Shown one piece after another: positions 1 to 7,908 of a stretch of DNA of 52,807 bases (positions within the stretch are counted from its first letter, which is position 1; each line of letters starts with the position of its first letter). The position numbers and the translations under genes were made by a program. A model generated the notes under the pieces. That model saw only the letters and a program-made list of their open reading frames with translations, made no database searches and had not been told where the DNA came from. The DNA is taken from NCBI GenBank assembly GCA_938034375.1, contig CALHLB010000044.1, forward strand, positions 1 to 52,807, given 5' to 3'. Source of the DNA: an uncultured Alphaproteobacteria bacterium. Lineage in GTDB: Bacteria; Pseudomonadota; Alphaproteobacteria; Rhizobiales; JACESI01.

Positions 1-273
1 TATGCATTACTCAATCTAATCACATATTTCACAGCTGGTGAAAAAGAAGTAAGAGCTTGGACCGTTAAGAAAGGTTCGACTGCTCCGCAAGCTGCAGGAG
101 TGATCCATACAGATTTTGAAAAAGGCTTTATCCGCGCGCAAACAATCGCTTATGATGATTATGTGACACTTGGGGGGGAAGTACCAGCAAAAGAAGCGGG
201 TAAAGCCCGTGATGAAGGTAAAGACTATATTGTACAGGATGGCGACATTCTGCTTTTCAAGTTTAATAATTAA
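1..273 (+). CDS. ychF: YchF/OLA1-family redox-regulated ATPase, C-terminal part (partial)
   Basis: The first 90 codons, open at the left edge, end in TAA at 271-273. They encode the C-terminal end of YchF, a ribosome-associated Obg-family P-loop ATPase. Diagnostic stretches are the [14 protein letters not shown] segment, [17 protein letters not shown], and the end ([13 protein letters not shown]), which together form the TGS-like domain. The nucleotide-binding G domain lies outside the window. The nucleosidase gene starts 10 bp downstream on the same strand, so the two may be co-transcribed. The identity is secure because this C-terminus is very conserved; nothing is abnormal in what is visible. 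Confidence 0.95.
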   Translation, partial: YALLNLITYFTAGEKEVRAWTVKKGSTAPQAAGVIHTDFEKGFIRAQTIAYDDYVTLGGEVPAKEAGKARDEGKDYIVQDGDILLFKFNN

Positions 274-283
274 GAGATTTGCC

Positions 284-904
284 ATGAAAGCTCCCGCTCT
301 TGAAACCTTTAATGGTCATTCCGTTTTGTTCATAATGGCAGTTCCTGCTGAATACGGAAAAGAATTAAAGGCGCGTATCACCCCACTTATTTGCGGCGTT
401 GGACCGGTTGAGGCAGCCCTTACAACAGGGCGCGCCCTTCTGGCGCTGGAGCATGAAGGCCATAAACCGGATTTCATTGTGTCACTTGGTTCTGCTGGTT
501 CTTATATTTTAGAGCAGGGTGAGGTTTATCAGGCAAAAAGCGTTTCTTACCGAGATATGGATGCCTCTCCCCTCGGTTTTACCAAAGGCGTAACACCATT
601 TCTTGATCATGAAGTGCATCTACCAATTTTATGTCCCTTGAAAAATGTGGCCAAGGCCAGTCTTTCCACCGGCGGTAATATTATCTCTGGTACTGCTTAT
701 GAAGCCGTTGAAGCTGATATGGTAGATATGGAAACCTTTGCCGTAAAACGCGCTGCCGATACATTCGAAATCCCTCTAATCGGCCTACGCGGTATTTCCG
801 ATGGCAAGCAAGAGCTTTCCAAATATGGTGATTGGGCTGATTATCTGGAAGATATTGACGGAAAACTGGCAAAGGTTCTTGATGGGCTGTATGAGGTTCT
901 TTGA
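284..904 (+). CDS. 5'-methylthioadenosine/S-adenosylhomocysteine nucleosidase-like protein
   Basis: A 206-residue phosphorylase/nucleosidase-fold protein predicted to hydrolyse MTA or SAH to adenine plus a thioribose product in the cytosol. Visible family features are the early AVPAEYG segment holding the candidate acidic residue, the glycine-rich CGVGPVEAA and SLGSAGS strands, the substrate motif VDMETFAVKR (usually DMEGAAVA) and a late SDG. ATG at 284, just after ychF, is preferred over the longer frame that begins inside ychF. At 206 residues it is a little shorter than classic enzymes. In Hyphomicrobiales such a gene commonly lies by apt and the bc1 operon, as here; both products feed adenine salvage. 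The exact substrate is inferred. Confidence 0.82.
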   Translation: MKAPALETFNGHSVLFIMAVPAEYGKELKARITPLICGVGPVEAALTTGRALLALEHEGHKPDFIVSLGSAGSYILEQGEVYQAKSVSYRDMDASPLGFTKGVTPFLDHEVHLPILCPLKNVAKASLSTGGNIISGTAYEAVEADMVDMETFAVKRAADTFEIPLIGLRGISDGKQELSKYGDWADYLEDIDGKLAKVLDGLYEVL

Positions 905-1221
905 AAGAGGATTCACAAAAACACACGCCTAAAGAGACTTAATTTTTGCAGTGAAAGCCTTTTTCACAAGCCTATATTACACCTATAAGATTTTATTAAA
1001 ATCTTGTTTCTGAATTCATCAACCTAAAAGTTATAGCCTAATCCTTTTAAAATGATCTTCATTTTAAAAGAAAAGATAAGCGTAAACAAAAAGATATAGC
1101 TAAAATTATTCATATAATTTAAAATATAATAAAAATTTATATTTAATTCACATGCCTCTTTTAGGCACTATCGGTAGAAGGCGATTACCTTCTTATATTT
1201 TAAACTTATCAAAGGAATAAA
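905..1221. other. AT-rich intergenic region without a gene
   Basis: No plausible reading frame is visible. The stretch holds a weak hairpin just after the nucleosidase (about 951-968), a short palindrome of the form AAGATTTT/AAAATCTT near 983-1001, and repeat copy A (described separately). The remainder is very AT-rich. The RTX-like gene starts at 1222, so its promoter should lie here, but no convincing -35/-10 pair stands out. Confidence 0.6.
1032..1104 (+). repeat. Dispersed palindromic repeat, copy A
   Basis: Begins with TATAGCC, continues with a perfect 12-bp stem (1044-1055 against 1059-1070, loop TCT), then a GAAAAGATAAGCGTAAACAAA core, and ends with ATATAGCTAAA. The downstream hairpin module seen in other copies is decayed into AT-rich sequence. 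Related copies lie at 7784-7882, 13588-13661 (inverted), 15195-15235 (hairpin only) and 18091-18196 (inverted). All lie between genes. Confidence 0.8.
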
Positions 1222-1593
1222 ATGATGGCTTTAATTATTGGAACCGAATTTAATGATTCTCGAACTGGTACATCAGGAAATGACACTTTAGTTGGCAGAG
1301 GTGGAGATGACTTCCTTAATGGTGGATTTGGTAACAGAAGCTTGGATTTTATTTTTGAAAACACTGCTAGTGGCGGCAGTGGCGGCAGTGACATTATCTT
1401 TTTTAATGACATTTCATCAAGTGATGCTTTTCTTCTCAGGTCAGGTGATGGTTTATTTGTTACATCTAATGCTGATGTAGCTGATGGCAATATTGATGAA
1501 GGCGCCTTCATTGTTGACTTTTTTATCGATAATACCGTTGAATTATTCTCGTTTAATGATGATTTCGTTTTTGACGCAACATTAATTATGTAA
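1222..1593 (+). CDS. Small RTX-like (hemolysin-type calcium-binding) protein
   Basis: A 123-residue acidic protein whose residues 7-36 carry RTX-like nonapeptide motifs (SGNDTLVG, RGGDDFLNGG), known in the family to bind calcium after export. There is a Gly/Ser-rich linker near residue 50 encoded by a short direct DNA repeat, then a divergent acidic half. No Sec signal is present. The C-terminus is acidic-hydrophobic, as in type I secretion substrates, but no transporter genes are nearby. An AAAGGA ribosome site precedes ATG 1222; a second ATG follows at 1225. It sits between the nucleosidase and apt with repeat copy A upstream, suggesting an accessory insertion. Role unknown. Confidence 0.65.
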   Translation: MMALIIGTEFNDSRTGTSGNDTLVGRGGDDFLNGGFGNRSLDFIFENTASGGSGGSDIIFFNDISSSDAFLLRSGDGLFVTSNADVADGNIDEGAFIVDFFIDNTVELFSFNDDFVFDATLIM

Positions 1594-1600
1594 TTCAATC

Positions 1601-1646
1601 AATGCATCTCACCACATAAAACTAACTAATCGTGGTGAGATGCATT
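1601..1646 (+). terminator. Strong inverted repeat after the RTX-like gene
   Basis: A perfect 15-bp inverted repeat (1601-1615 with 1632-1646) with a 16-nt loop begins 7 bp after the RTX-like stop codon. The following sequence is AT-rich but has no proper T-run on either strand, so it could be a bidirectional transcription end between convergent genes or a 3' stabilising hairpin. Confidence 0.6.
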
Positions 1647-1703
1647 TAAACTTATATGTTGGAATGCATGTTTCTGTATAAAAAACCAGAAAGCCGACTG
1701 CCC

Positions 1704-2249
1704 TTAATCCCCCTCAAATTCCACCAGCATATGCACGTCAACGCCGAGTTTACGCAGCCTTTCTGCACCACCTAAATCTGGTAAATCCACGATAAAGGCA
1801 GCAGCCACTACCTCACCGCCAGAACGGCGTATAAGCTCGATGCCGGCTTCTGCTGTGCCACCTGTCGCAATCAAGTCATCAATTAATAGCACTCTATCGC
1901 CTTTTTTGATCGCATCTTCATGAATTTCAACACGGTCGGTACCATATTCCAATTGATAATCTTGCCCGATTGTCTTACCAGGCAATTTTCCTTTTTTGCG
2001 AATCGGTACAAAACCGCGGCCCAATTCATGGGCAACAGCCCCACCTAAAATAAACCCTCTCGCTTCAATGCCAACAACAGCATCAATATGCGCGGTAATA
2101 TAGGGCCGCAGGAGCAAATCAACTGATGCCCTTAAACCAACCGGGTCTGCAATGAGCGTTGTAACATCGCGAAACTGAATGCCCGGTTTTGGATGATCGG
2201 GAATAGTGCGAATGAACTTCTTCAAGTCAAGAATATGTGTTGCTGTCAT
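1704..2249 (-). CDS. apt: Adenine phosphoribosyltransferase
   Basis: A 181-residue type I phosphoribosyltransferase that converts adenine plus PRPP to AMP in the cytosol. The PRPP loop [14 protein letters not shown] is at residues 120-133, and the adenine-specific features [11 protein letters not shown] and RKKGKLPG precede it. Length is standard and the start is ATG at 2249. Together with the nearby nucleosidase it forms an adenine-salvage pair, separated here by the RTX-like gene. The bc1 operon lies upstream on the same strand but a strong terminator at 2478-2507 intervenes, so apt probably has its own promoter within 2250-2440. Confidence 0.95.
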   Translation of the reverse strand: MTATHILDLKKFIRTIPDHPKPGIQFRDVTTLIADPVGLRASVDLLLRPYITAHIDAVVGIEARGFILGGAVAHELGRGFVPIRKKGKLPGKTIGQDYQLEYGTDRVEIHEDAIKKGDRVLLIDDLIATGGTAEAGIELIRRSGGEVVAAAFIVDLPDLGGAERLRKLGVDVHMLVEFEGD

Positions 2250-2364
2250 CTTTATTTATTGTTCCTAAGCAAGGCTTCATACAAAGGTAAACCATTGTAA
2301 ATACCTATTAACTGGGCGTGGTTTATGATATAAAGTCGCAAAATCAGCACATTATCATCATATC

Positions 2365-2381
2365 CCCACCTTAAAGGTGGG
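2365..2381. other. Short hairpin in the petC-apt gap
   Basis: CCCACC/GGTGGG with a 5-nt loop (2365-2370 with 2376-2381). On the plus strand it is followed by CTAGTATATTTT. It is the first of three consecutive hairpins in this 270-bp gap. Confidence 0.45.
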
Positions 2382-2438
2382 CTAGTATATTTTAGTCATA
2401 GAACGACAAATACATCAAACTTCAAAGTGCAATTGCCA

Positions 2439-2477
2439 CCCGCTTTATCCCGCAGATAAGGCGGGTTCTTTTTTAAA
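2439..2477 (+). terminator. Intrinsic terminator reading on the plus strand, without an obvious upstream gene
   Basis: An 11-bp stem (2439-2449 with 2455-2465, one wobble pair) and a 5-nt loop, immediately followed by TTCTTTTTT on the plus strand. That polarity ends a plus-strand transcript, yet both neighbouring genes (apt, petC) are on the minus strand. A short plus-strand RNA starting in 2250-2430 is one explanation. Confidence 0.6.
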
Positions 2478-2507
2478 AGAGAAGGCATCCATAAGGATGC
2501 CTTCTCT
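2478..2507 (-). terminator. Terminator of the petABC operon
   Basis: A perfect 13-bp stem (2478-2490 with 2495-2507) and a 4-nt loop, 15 bp after the petC stop. Read on the minus strand the stem is followed by TTTTAAAAAAG. It also has CGTTTTA on the other side, so it could act in both directions. Confidence 0.8.
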
Positions 2508-2522
2508 CGTTTTATTATTGGC

Positions 2523-3368
2523 CTATTGTTTTGCGCGGCTAAAAACACGGCGTTTTGTAGCATAAAGCAGCAAAGCAAAAATAATCAGGAATATCATCAC
2601 TTTAAGTCCCATGGACTTACGAGCTTCCAGTTTTGGTTCGGCTGCCCACATTAAGAAATGCGTCACATCTTTTGCGTATTGCTCAACCGTTTCAGGCGTA
2701 CCATCATCATAGGCCACAAGACCTTCTGAAAGGGGTGGCGCCATTTTCAAGGATGGCCCGCCAATGAAATGTTTATTGGCATATGTGCCATTATCCAATG
2801 GCTCACTGCCTTCATAGCCGGTTAGAAGACCAACGATATAATCTGGTCCCTGCTCTTGATATTGAGTGAAAATATCATACACAAAATTAGGGAACCCGCG
2901 TTCAACTGCACGCGCCTTGGCAATTAAAGAAAAATCGGGAGGATAAGCACCACCATTTGATGCAGCCCCCTGCTCCGGGTTTGCCCATGGTCCTGGAATT
3001 TTATCGGCCAGAATAGGCTGACGTTCCACAGGGTCACCATTTTCATCAGGTTCGGCATCTATGATGGCTGTGTTCCAATCTGCTGCAATGGCCTTAATTT
3101 CATCTTCTGAAAATTCAGGGCCACCCTTTTCGATTAAATTGCGAAAAGCCAGTAATTCAATAGAATGGCAGCTTGAACACACTTCATGATAGATTTTAAA
3201 CCCACGTTGAAGGGCGCCACGGTCATAGTGACCTAATGGACCAGCAAAAGACCAGTCTTGATAGGCTGGCTTTTCTACATGGTGACCACCAGCAGCCTTA
3301 GCACCTGTTGTTGCCAACCCCAATAAGGCTGTTGCAGCAAAGGCAAAACCCATGAATTTGGACGTCAT
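2523..3368 (-). CDS. petC: Cytochrome c1 of the bc1 complex
   Basis: A 281-residue haem c subunit of ubiquinol-cytochrome c reductase. It has a Sec signal peptide (residues 1-25, ending near GAKAAGG), the haem motif CSSCH at residues 64-68, the GGAYPPDFS region, a PSLKMAPPL segment supplying the axial methionine, and a C-terminal membrane anchor before TKRRVFSRAKQ. I choose ATG 3368 because AGGAAGAG lies 4 bp upstream; in-frame GTG 3410 and ATG 3401 exist without a good ribosome site. It is a stand-alone c1, not fused to cytochrome b as in some bradyrhizobia. Third gene of the operon, with a terminator just downstream. Confidence 0.95.
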   Translation of the reverse strand: MTSKFMGFAFAATALLGLATTGAKAAGGHHVEKPAYQDWSFAGPLGHYDRGALQRGFKIYHEVCSSCHSIELLAFRNLIEKGGPEFSEDEIKAIAADWNTAIIDAEPDENGDPVERQPILADKIPGPWANPEQGAASNGGAYPPDFSLIAKARAVERGFPNFVYDIFTQYQEQGPDYIVGLLTGYEGSEPLDNGTYANKHFIGGPSLKMAPPLSEGLVAYDDGTPETVEQYAKDVTHFLMWAAEPKLEARKSMGLKVMIFLIIFALLLYATKRRVFSRAKQ

Positions 3369-3410
3369 TTTTGCTCTTCCTGAAAATAATGATATTGTCA
3401 TGATACCCAC

Positions 3411-4721
3411 TTACCCTTTCTTCTCAGGAGAGGCTGTGCTGCCCGCAGGCTGTGCACTGCCTGATGCAACCTCATTACCAAGAACCGCTTCTGCAATAGA
3501 AGCAGGTTGTTTTTTAGGCGTTTCAAAGAGGCCTAAAAGCGGTAAAATAACCAGAAAATGCGCGAAATAATAAAGCGTCGCCAATTGGGCAATAATAATG
3601 TAAGGCTGTTCAGCCGGGCGAGATCCAAGCCAACCCAGAAGAACCGTATCAGCCACGAAAATCCAGAAGAACCATTTGTAAATTGGGCGGTACTTGGTGG
3701 ATTTAACCTTTGACGTATCGAGCCAAGGTAAAATGAACAAGACAGCAATAGAACCGAACATGGCAATCACGCCGCCAAGTTTGGCGCTAATAGGCCCAAT
3801 GTCGAACGTAATAGCCCGCAAAATTGCATAAAATGGCAAGAAATACCATTCAGGCACGATGTGAGCCGGCGTTGCCAATGGGTTTGCCTGTATATAATTA
3901 TCATGGTGACCCAAGAAATTAGGCATATAAAACAGGAACCACGCAAATAGGATAAAGAAGCAGATAAGAGCAAATGCATCCTTAATTGTTGCATAAGGTG
4001 TGAAAGGCAATGTGTCTTTTTTAGACTTTACCTCAATACCTGTTGGGTTTGTTTGACCTGTCACATGCAAAGCCCAAACATGCAGAATAACCACACCTAA
4101 AATCATGAAGGGCAAAAGATAATGCAATGAGAAGAAACGGTTCAAAGTTGGGTTATCAACCGCAAAACCACCCCATAGCCATGTCACAATGGGTTCCCCG
4201 ACCAATGGCAAGGCTGAAAACAGGTTGGTAATCACTGTTGCACCCCAGAAAGACATTTGTCCCCATGGTAAAACATATCCCATGAAAGCAGTCGCCATCA
4301 TTAAAAGGAAAATGATAACACCTAAAATCCATAATAGTTCGCGTGGCTCTTTATATGAACCATAGTAAAGCCCGCGGAAAATGTGCAAATAAACAGCGAT
4401 GAAGAACATGGAAGCGCCATTCATGTGCATATAGCGAATAAGCCAGCCATAATTTACATCGCGCATAATATGCTCAACAGAAGCAAAGGAAAGCGCTGTA
4501 TTGGCTGTATAATGCATCACTAATACAATGCCAGTAACAAGCTGACAAACAAGCATCAGCATTAAAATACCGCCAAAAGTGTACATATAGTTCAAGTTGC
4601 GTGGTACAGGATAGGAAACAAAGCTATCATACATTAAGCGCGGCAAAGGCAAGCGCTTATCAATCCACTTTTCAACACCTGTTTTTGGCTCATAATGGCC
4701 ATGATGTTCTAATGTTGACAT
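3411..4721 (-). CDS. petB: Cytochrome b of the bc1 complex
   Basis: A 436-residue multi-spanning membrane protein carrying the two b haems and both quinone sites. Haem-ligand histidines are visible in [12 protein letters not shown] and [13 protein letters not shown] and in FSLHYLLPF and [11 protein letters not shown]; the Qo signature [14 protein letters not shown] is intact. The Pro/Ala/Ser-rich C-terminal tail (about 30 residues) is typical of rhizobial proteins. A purine-rich AGGGGG site lies 4 bp before the ATG at 4721. It starts 8 bp after petA and its stop directly precedes the petC region, so the three are one transcript. Confidence 0.97.
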   Translation of the reverse strand: MSTLEHHGHYEPKTGVEKWIDKRLPLPRLMYDSFVSYPVPRNLNYMYTFGGILMLMLVCQLVTGIVLVMHYTANTALSFASVEHIMRDVNYGWLIRYMHMNGASMFFIAVYLHIFRGLYYGSYKEPRELLWILGVIIFLLMMATAFMGYVLPWGQMSFWGATVITNLFSALPLVGEPIVTWLWGGFAVDNPTLNRFFSLHYLLPFMILGVVILHVWALHVTGQTNPTGIEVKSKKDTLPFTPYATIKDAFALICFFILFAWFLFYMPNFLGHHDNYIQANPLATPAHIVPEWYFLPFYAILRAITFDIGPISAKLGGVIAMFGSIAVLFILPWLDTSKVKSTKYRPIYKWFFWIFVADTVLLGWLGSRPAEQPYIIIAQLATLYYFAHFLVILPLLGLFETPKKQPASIAEAVLGNEVASGSAQPAGSTASPEKKG

Positions 4722-4729
4722 AAATCCCC

Positions 4730-5296
4730 CTAACCGATCTTGATAACACTGTCGGAAATAAATTCATAAGGTGGCACTGGCAGATTTTCTGTTGCAGGGC
4801 CTTTGCGGATGCGACCGGCTGTATCATAGTGCGAGCCATGGCATGGGCAGAACCAGCCACCAAAATCGCCGCCATTATTTTCAACGCCGAGCGGAATACA
4901 GCCAAGGTGCGTACAAACACCGACCATAACGATCAGGTTTTCTTTTCCTTCACCGGCAGAACGCGCCAGATCTGTTGCCTCTTCCTCTTTACCATTTCTG
5001 GCAACGGGATCTGGCAGATCCGTAATGGGAACGGCTTTTGCCTCTTTAACTTCTTCATCGGTGCGATTACGGATGAAAACCGGTTTACCACGCCATTTAA
5101 CCCGCATAGAGCTGCCCGGTTCCAGGCTTGAGACATCGACTTCAATTGTTGCAAGCGCAAGTGAGGCCGCATCAGGGTTCATTTGGTCAATAAACGGCCA
5201 CGCAAGAGCAGCAGCCCCCACGGCCCCAAATGCCCCTGTCGCCACATAAAGGAAATCACGACGTGTTGGATCTTGATATTCTGTTTTTTCAGACAA
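4730..5296 (-). CDS. petA: Rieske iron-sulfur subunit of the bc1 complex
   Basis: A 188-residue subunit that passes electrons from ubiquinol to cytochrome c1. A twin-arginine-type leader ([14 protein letters not shown]) doubles as the single membrane anchor. The 2Fe-2S ligands are in CTHLGC (residues 128-133) and CPCHGSHYD (150-158). The start is TTG at 5296, preceded by GAGGG at good distance; no nearer ATG exists before the conserved leader. It is the first gene of petABC. The upstream region at 5297-5663 should hold the operon promoter, which I cannot pinpoint. Confidence 0.95.
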   Translation of the reverse strand: MSEKTEYQDPTRRDFLYVATGAFGAVGAAALAWPFIDQMNPDAASLALATIEVDVSSLEPGSSMRVKWRGKPVFIRNRTDEEVKEAKAVPITDLPDPVARNGKEEEATDLARSAGEGKENLIVMVGVCTHLGCIPLGVENNGGDFGGWFCPCHGSHYDTAGRIRKGPATENLPVPPYEFISDSVIKIG

Positions 5297-5663
5297 GGCA
5301 GTACCCTCGTTTCATTATCCACGCTTTAGCAGCGAGGCTCCATCATTATAAAACATAATGCCTCTAAACGAATGCGAAGATATTCCAGCACTCTTCTCAA
5401 AAGCATTTATTCGCGACCTTTTAATCCCGCTTTGAAGCATTTGTCCAGCCCACAAGCCAAGTAGCCCGTTTAAATTGAACAGAATTTTCATATTTTTAAT
5501 TCTTTATGGCCTAACAAGACCACTTCTTTCACGCTTGTGTCTCAATAAGCACACTTCGATTCGTTTTTCATTCCGCCTCTTTTCTTTAGTGTCATCACAG
5601 CCTCAAACACGATATAACTAACCTATATTTAAATTCTGGTCATAGGTAAATGATAGCCCAGTG
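5297..5663. other. Intergenic region between petA and a divergent hypothetical gene
   Basis: No gene, RNA or strong hairpin is recognisable in these 367 bases. It separates two divergent transcription units (petABC to the left, 5664-6970 to the right) and so should contain promoters for both. Composition is AT-rich with several pyrimidine tracts. Confidence 0.5.
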
Positions 5664-6107
5664 ATGAAGCCATTTTCAAAGAAAAATAAAATTGCAAGCT
5701 ATCATAATGCTCCCTTCCATGATGCTCTAGAAGAAAGCGCGGGGCGCTTTAGGCCCAAAAACAAATTGGAAAAACATGGATATGGTACTTTTCAACCGAA
5801 ACCTAAATCGCAAAACCCATTTTTAAATTTTGAAAAAAAGAATTTACTATCTGCAAAAACTCGCACGCAAAAACCTTTTGGAACAACGAGAGAAAACGCT
5901 ATTAGGAAAGCAACAGAAAATCTTGCCCAGGCAATGCAGGAAGCTTTAAGTGAAAAAAGCCATTTGCCTTCTCCCTATGATGAAAGCAATTTATATTATA
6001 ACGATGCAAGAGATGATTACATAATTTCACAAGGCGGTATGATTTACGGGGATGAAACTGGCACCCACCATTGCCCCCATATTAAACCTTTTAATGATAA
6101 TGAATAA
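5664..6107 (+). CDS. Hypothetical basic protein
   Basis: A 147-residue protein I do not recognise. It has no signal peptide or membrane segment. The N-terminal two thirds are rich in Lys, Asn, Pro and Phe (repeated KPKSQNPF- and KPFG-like stretches) and look disordered. A helical segment (about 80-98, AIRKATENLAQAMQEAL) is followed by an acidic, Tyr-rich tail ending in HHCPHIKPFNDNE. ATG 5664 is chosen over GTG 5661. Its stop is 17 bp before the FAA hydrolase start, suggesting co-transcription. The coherent tail and tight spacing argue it is real, but with no homologue in mind confidence is moderate. Confidence 0.55.
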   Translation: MKPFSKKNKIASYHNAPFHDALEESAGRFRPKNKLEKHGYGTFQPKPKSQNPFLNFEKKNLLSAKTRTQKPFGTTRENAIRKATENLAQAMQEALSEKSHLPSPYDESNLYYNDARDDYIISQGGMIYGDETGTHHCPHIKPFNDNE

Positions 6108-6124
6108 AATGAGACAAAACGAAA

Positions 6125-6970
6125 ATGAAACTTCTTAGACTCGGTGATAAAGGCTTGGAAAAACCCTGTGTGATTGATGAGCAGGAAAAAATTCGTGATG
6201 TTTTTTCCCTTATTTATGATTTCACGCCCGAAACCCTTTCAAATAAACTCATTGAAACACTCATTGAAGCAGACCTTTCTGCTTTTCCTGAAGCTTCTTT
6301 AAAAAACCAGCGCATTGGCGCGCCTATAACGCGCCCGCGCACTATATTTTGCATTGGGCTGAATTATAGGGATCACGCCACAGAAGCCAATATGAAGGCA
6401 CCAGAAGAACCCATTTTATTTTCAAAAGCAACTTCAGCATTTTCAGGCCCTAATGATACCATTTTATATGCGCCTCACACTCAACAACTTGATTGGGAAG
6501 TGGAACTTGGCGTTGTAATTGGCAAAGCGGCCCTTAACATCTCGCAAGAAGATGCTATGGACTATATTTTGGGCTATACATTGGTTAATGATATTTCCGA
6601 AAGAGTTTGGCAGACAAAACGTTTCGGCCAATGGATTAAGGGCAAAAGCTTTCCCTCATTTTGCCCAACAGGTCCCTATCTTGTTACAAAAGACAGCCTT
6701 AAAAATCCGCAGAACCTCTCGCTATGGCTTGATGTGAATAATGAGCGCCAACAAACCGGCCACACATCAAGCATGATTTTTTCCGTAACGAAACTTGTAA
6801 GCTATTTGAGCCAGTTTGCCCTTCTTGAACCAGGAGACCTGATTTGCACAGGCACTCCGCCCGGGGTTGGGATGGGCAAAAAACCACCTAAATTTTTAAA
6901 AATTGGCGATGAAATAACCCTTGGCATTGAGGGACTGGGCGAACAAAGGCAGCAAGTTGTTGCCTTATAA
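6125..6970 (+). CDS. Fumarylacetoacetate hydrolase-family protein
   Basis: A 281-residue cytosolic FAH-fold enzyme, a family that cleaves or isomerises C-C bonds in 1,3-diketo acids (hydratases, decarboxylases, acylpyruvases, 2,4-diketo-3-deoxy-fuconate hydrolases). The metal-binding carboxylates are present: E125 and E127 in DWEVELG and D156 in NDISER. IGLNYRDHATE, GKSFPSFCPTGP and the closing TGTPPGVGMG are family signatures. The start ATG 6125 follows the hypothetical gene by 17 bp. Substrate cannot be told from the sequence; the length and N-terminal domain fit the larger FAA hydrolases rather than short acylpyruvases. Confidence 0.88.
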   Translation: MKLLRLGDKGLEKPCVIDEQEKIRDVFSLIYDFTPETLSNKLIETLIEADLSAFPEASLKNQRIGAPITRPRTIFCIGLNYRDHATEANMKAPEEPILFSKATSAFSGPNDTILYAPHTQQLDWEVELGVVIGKAALNISQEDAMDYILGYTLVNDISERVWQTKRFGQWIKGKSFPSFCPTGPYLVTKDSLKNPQNLSLWLDVNNERQQTGHTSSMIFSVTKLVSYLSQFALLEPGDLICTGTPPGVGMGKKPPKFLKIGDEITLGIEGLGEQRQQVVAL

Positions 6971-7012
6971 GACCTTATAACCGTCTTAATTTAGGGCGAG
7001 ACCCATTCATTA

Positions 7013-7039
7013 ACAAATAAAAGGCCTTACTAACAGGCC
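7013..7039 (-). terminator. Probable terminator of the YbjN-like gene
   Basis: A short GGCCT/AGGCC stem (7023-7027 with 7035-7039, 7-nt loop) followed on the minus strand by TTTTATTTG. It lies about 30 bp past the stop codon at 7071. The stem is short, so strength is uncertain. Confidence 0.5.
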
Positions 7040-7070
7040 ATCTTGTGAAGAGATGCCTTTAACAACCAAT

Positions 7071-7706
7071 TCAAATCGGTTGGCCTTTTTTAATCAGCTT
7101 ATCAATCAATTGCCGCCCGATAATGCCACGGCTATCACCTCCCCCAAAAATTAGTTGGCCTGATGAATAAGTCGTACCATAATTCGCTGCCAGATTAACG
7201 GTGGAGCCAATTGCCTCTAAAAACTGTCTTGGATGCAAGCTTGAAAGAGGGTGAATAAAGGTAGACCATAAAACACCGTTTCCAATGGCGTAGCGCGCAT
7301 CCAGTGCGGCATCAAGGTTAGCTTGAGAAATACGCAATAAATCTTTCTCTTTCAAATTTTCAGAAGACCGCACCCGCACCATTACGCGCATACGATTAAC
7401 AGAGGGTGCTGTAAAAATCGCCACTTGAAATCCATCAATCAAGAACACAAAATTACCTTCACGTGGTTCTTTTAAGTTTTCATCTAACCGTCGCAAGATG
7501 GCGCGCATTTTGCCTATGGTCATCGCTCCTTCAAAATCGACAGAAGGCTTTGGAGAGCTTTCTTGCGGTTCCGTTTGTTCGGGCAAGTTTTTAGAACCCC
7601 CTTCCTGCTCTGCACTGGATGTTGCAGCAAGAGGCAAGAATGAGCTTATGATAAAAAAGCTAATTAGGGTGATATTTTTGACGATCGATTTCATGAGGTT
7701 ATGCAC
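7071..7706 (-). CDS. Secreted protein of YbjN / type III chaperone-like fold
   Basis: A 211-residue protein with a signal peptide (about residues 5-32, ending LAATSSAEQ), a disordered Pro/Glu/Ser linker, and a C-terminal alpha/beta domain (about 58-190). Strand-helix features such as GNFVFLIDGFQVAIFT, MRVMVRVRSS and LWSTFIHPLSSLHPRQFL resemble the YbjN / secretion-chaperone-like superfamily, often periplasmic in this order. GTG 7706 follows AAAGGA at 6 bp; ATG 7694 is the alternative. It is convergent with the FAA hydrolase gene. Molecular role unknown; no cysteines or catalytic motif stand out. Confidence 0.6.
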   Translation of the reverse strand: MHNLMKSIVKNITLISFFIISSFLPLAATSSAEQEGGSKNLPEQTEPQESSPKPSVDFEGAMTIGKMRAILRRLDENLKEPREGNFVFLIDGFQVAIFTAPSVNRMRVMVRVRSSENLKEKDLLRISQANLDAALDARYAIGNGVLWSTFIHPLSSLHPRQFLEAIGSTVNLAANYGTTYSSGQLIFGGGDSRGIIGRQLIDKLIKKGQPI

Positions 7707-7783
7707 ATTTAATCCTTTCAGCTTTTTAAAGTTCAGGCATCATAAAGACTTCTTGAGAAAAGACAAAGTCACAAATAAAGCAT

Positions 7784-7882
7784 AAGCCTTGTAAAATGAT
7801 CATCACTTTAAAAGAAAAGCTGAGCACAAACAAAAAAAATAGTGCCAAAATTCATTATCAATTTATATGAGCTTGGCTATAG
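7784..7882 (+). repeat. Dispersed palindromic repeat, copy B
   Basis: Longest copy in this orientation. It has a degenerate TATAGCC start, a TAAAATGATCATCACTTTA palindrome, the AAAAGAAAAGCTGAGC core, and a hairpin module ending GAGCTTGGCTATAG. A 31-nt stretch at its right end is identical to the reverse complement of copy C at 13588-13661. A fragment of the palindromic module (GGTCATCATTTTAAAG) recurs at 7904-7919 and runs into the 3' end of the LysR gene. Confidence 0.85.
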
Positions 7883-7908
7883 TACGCAACTTTTTTTAAA
7901 AACGGTCA

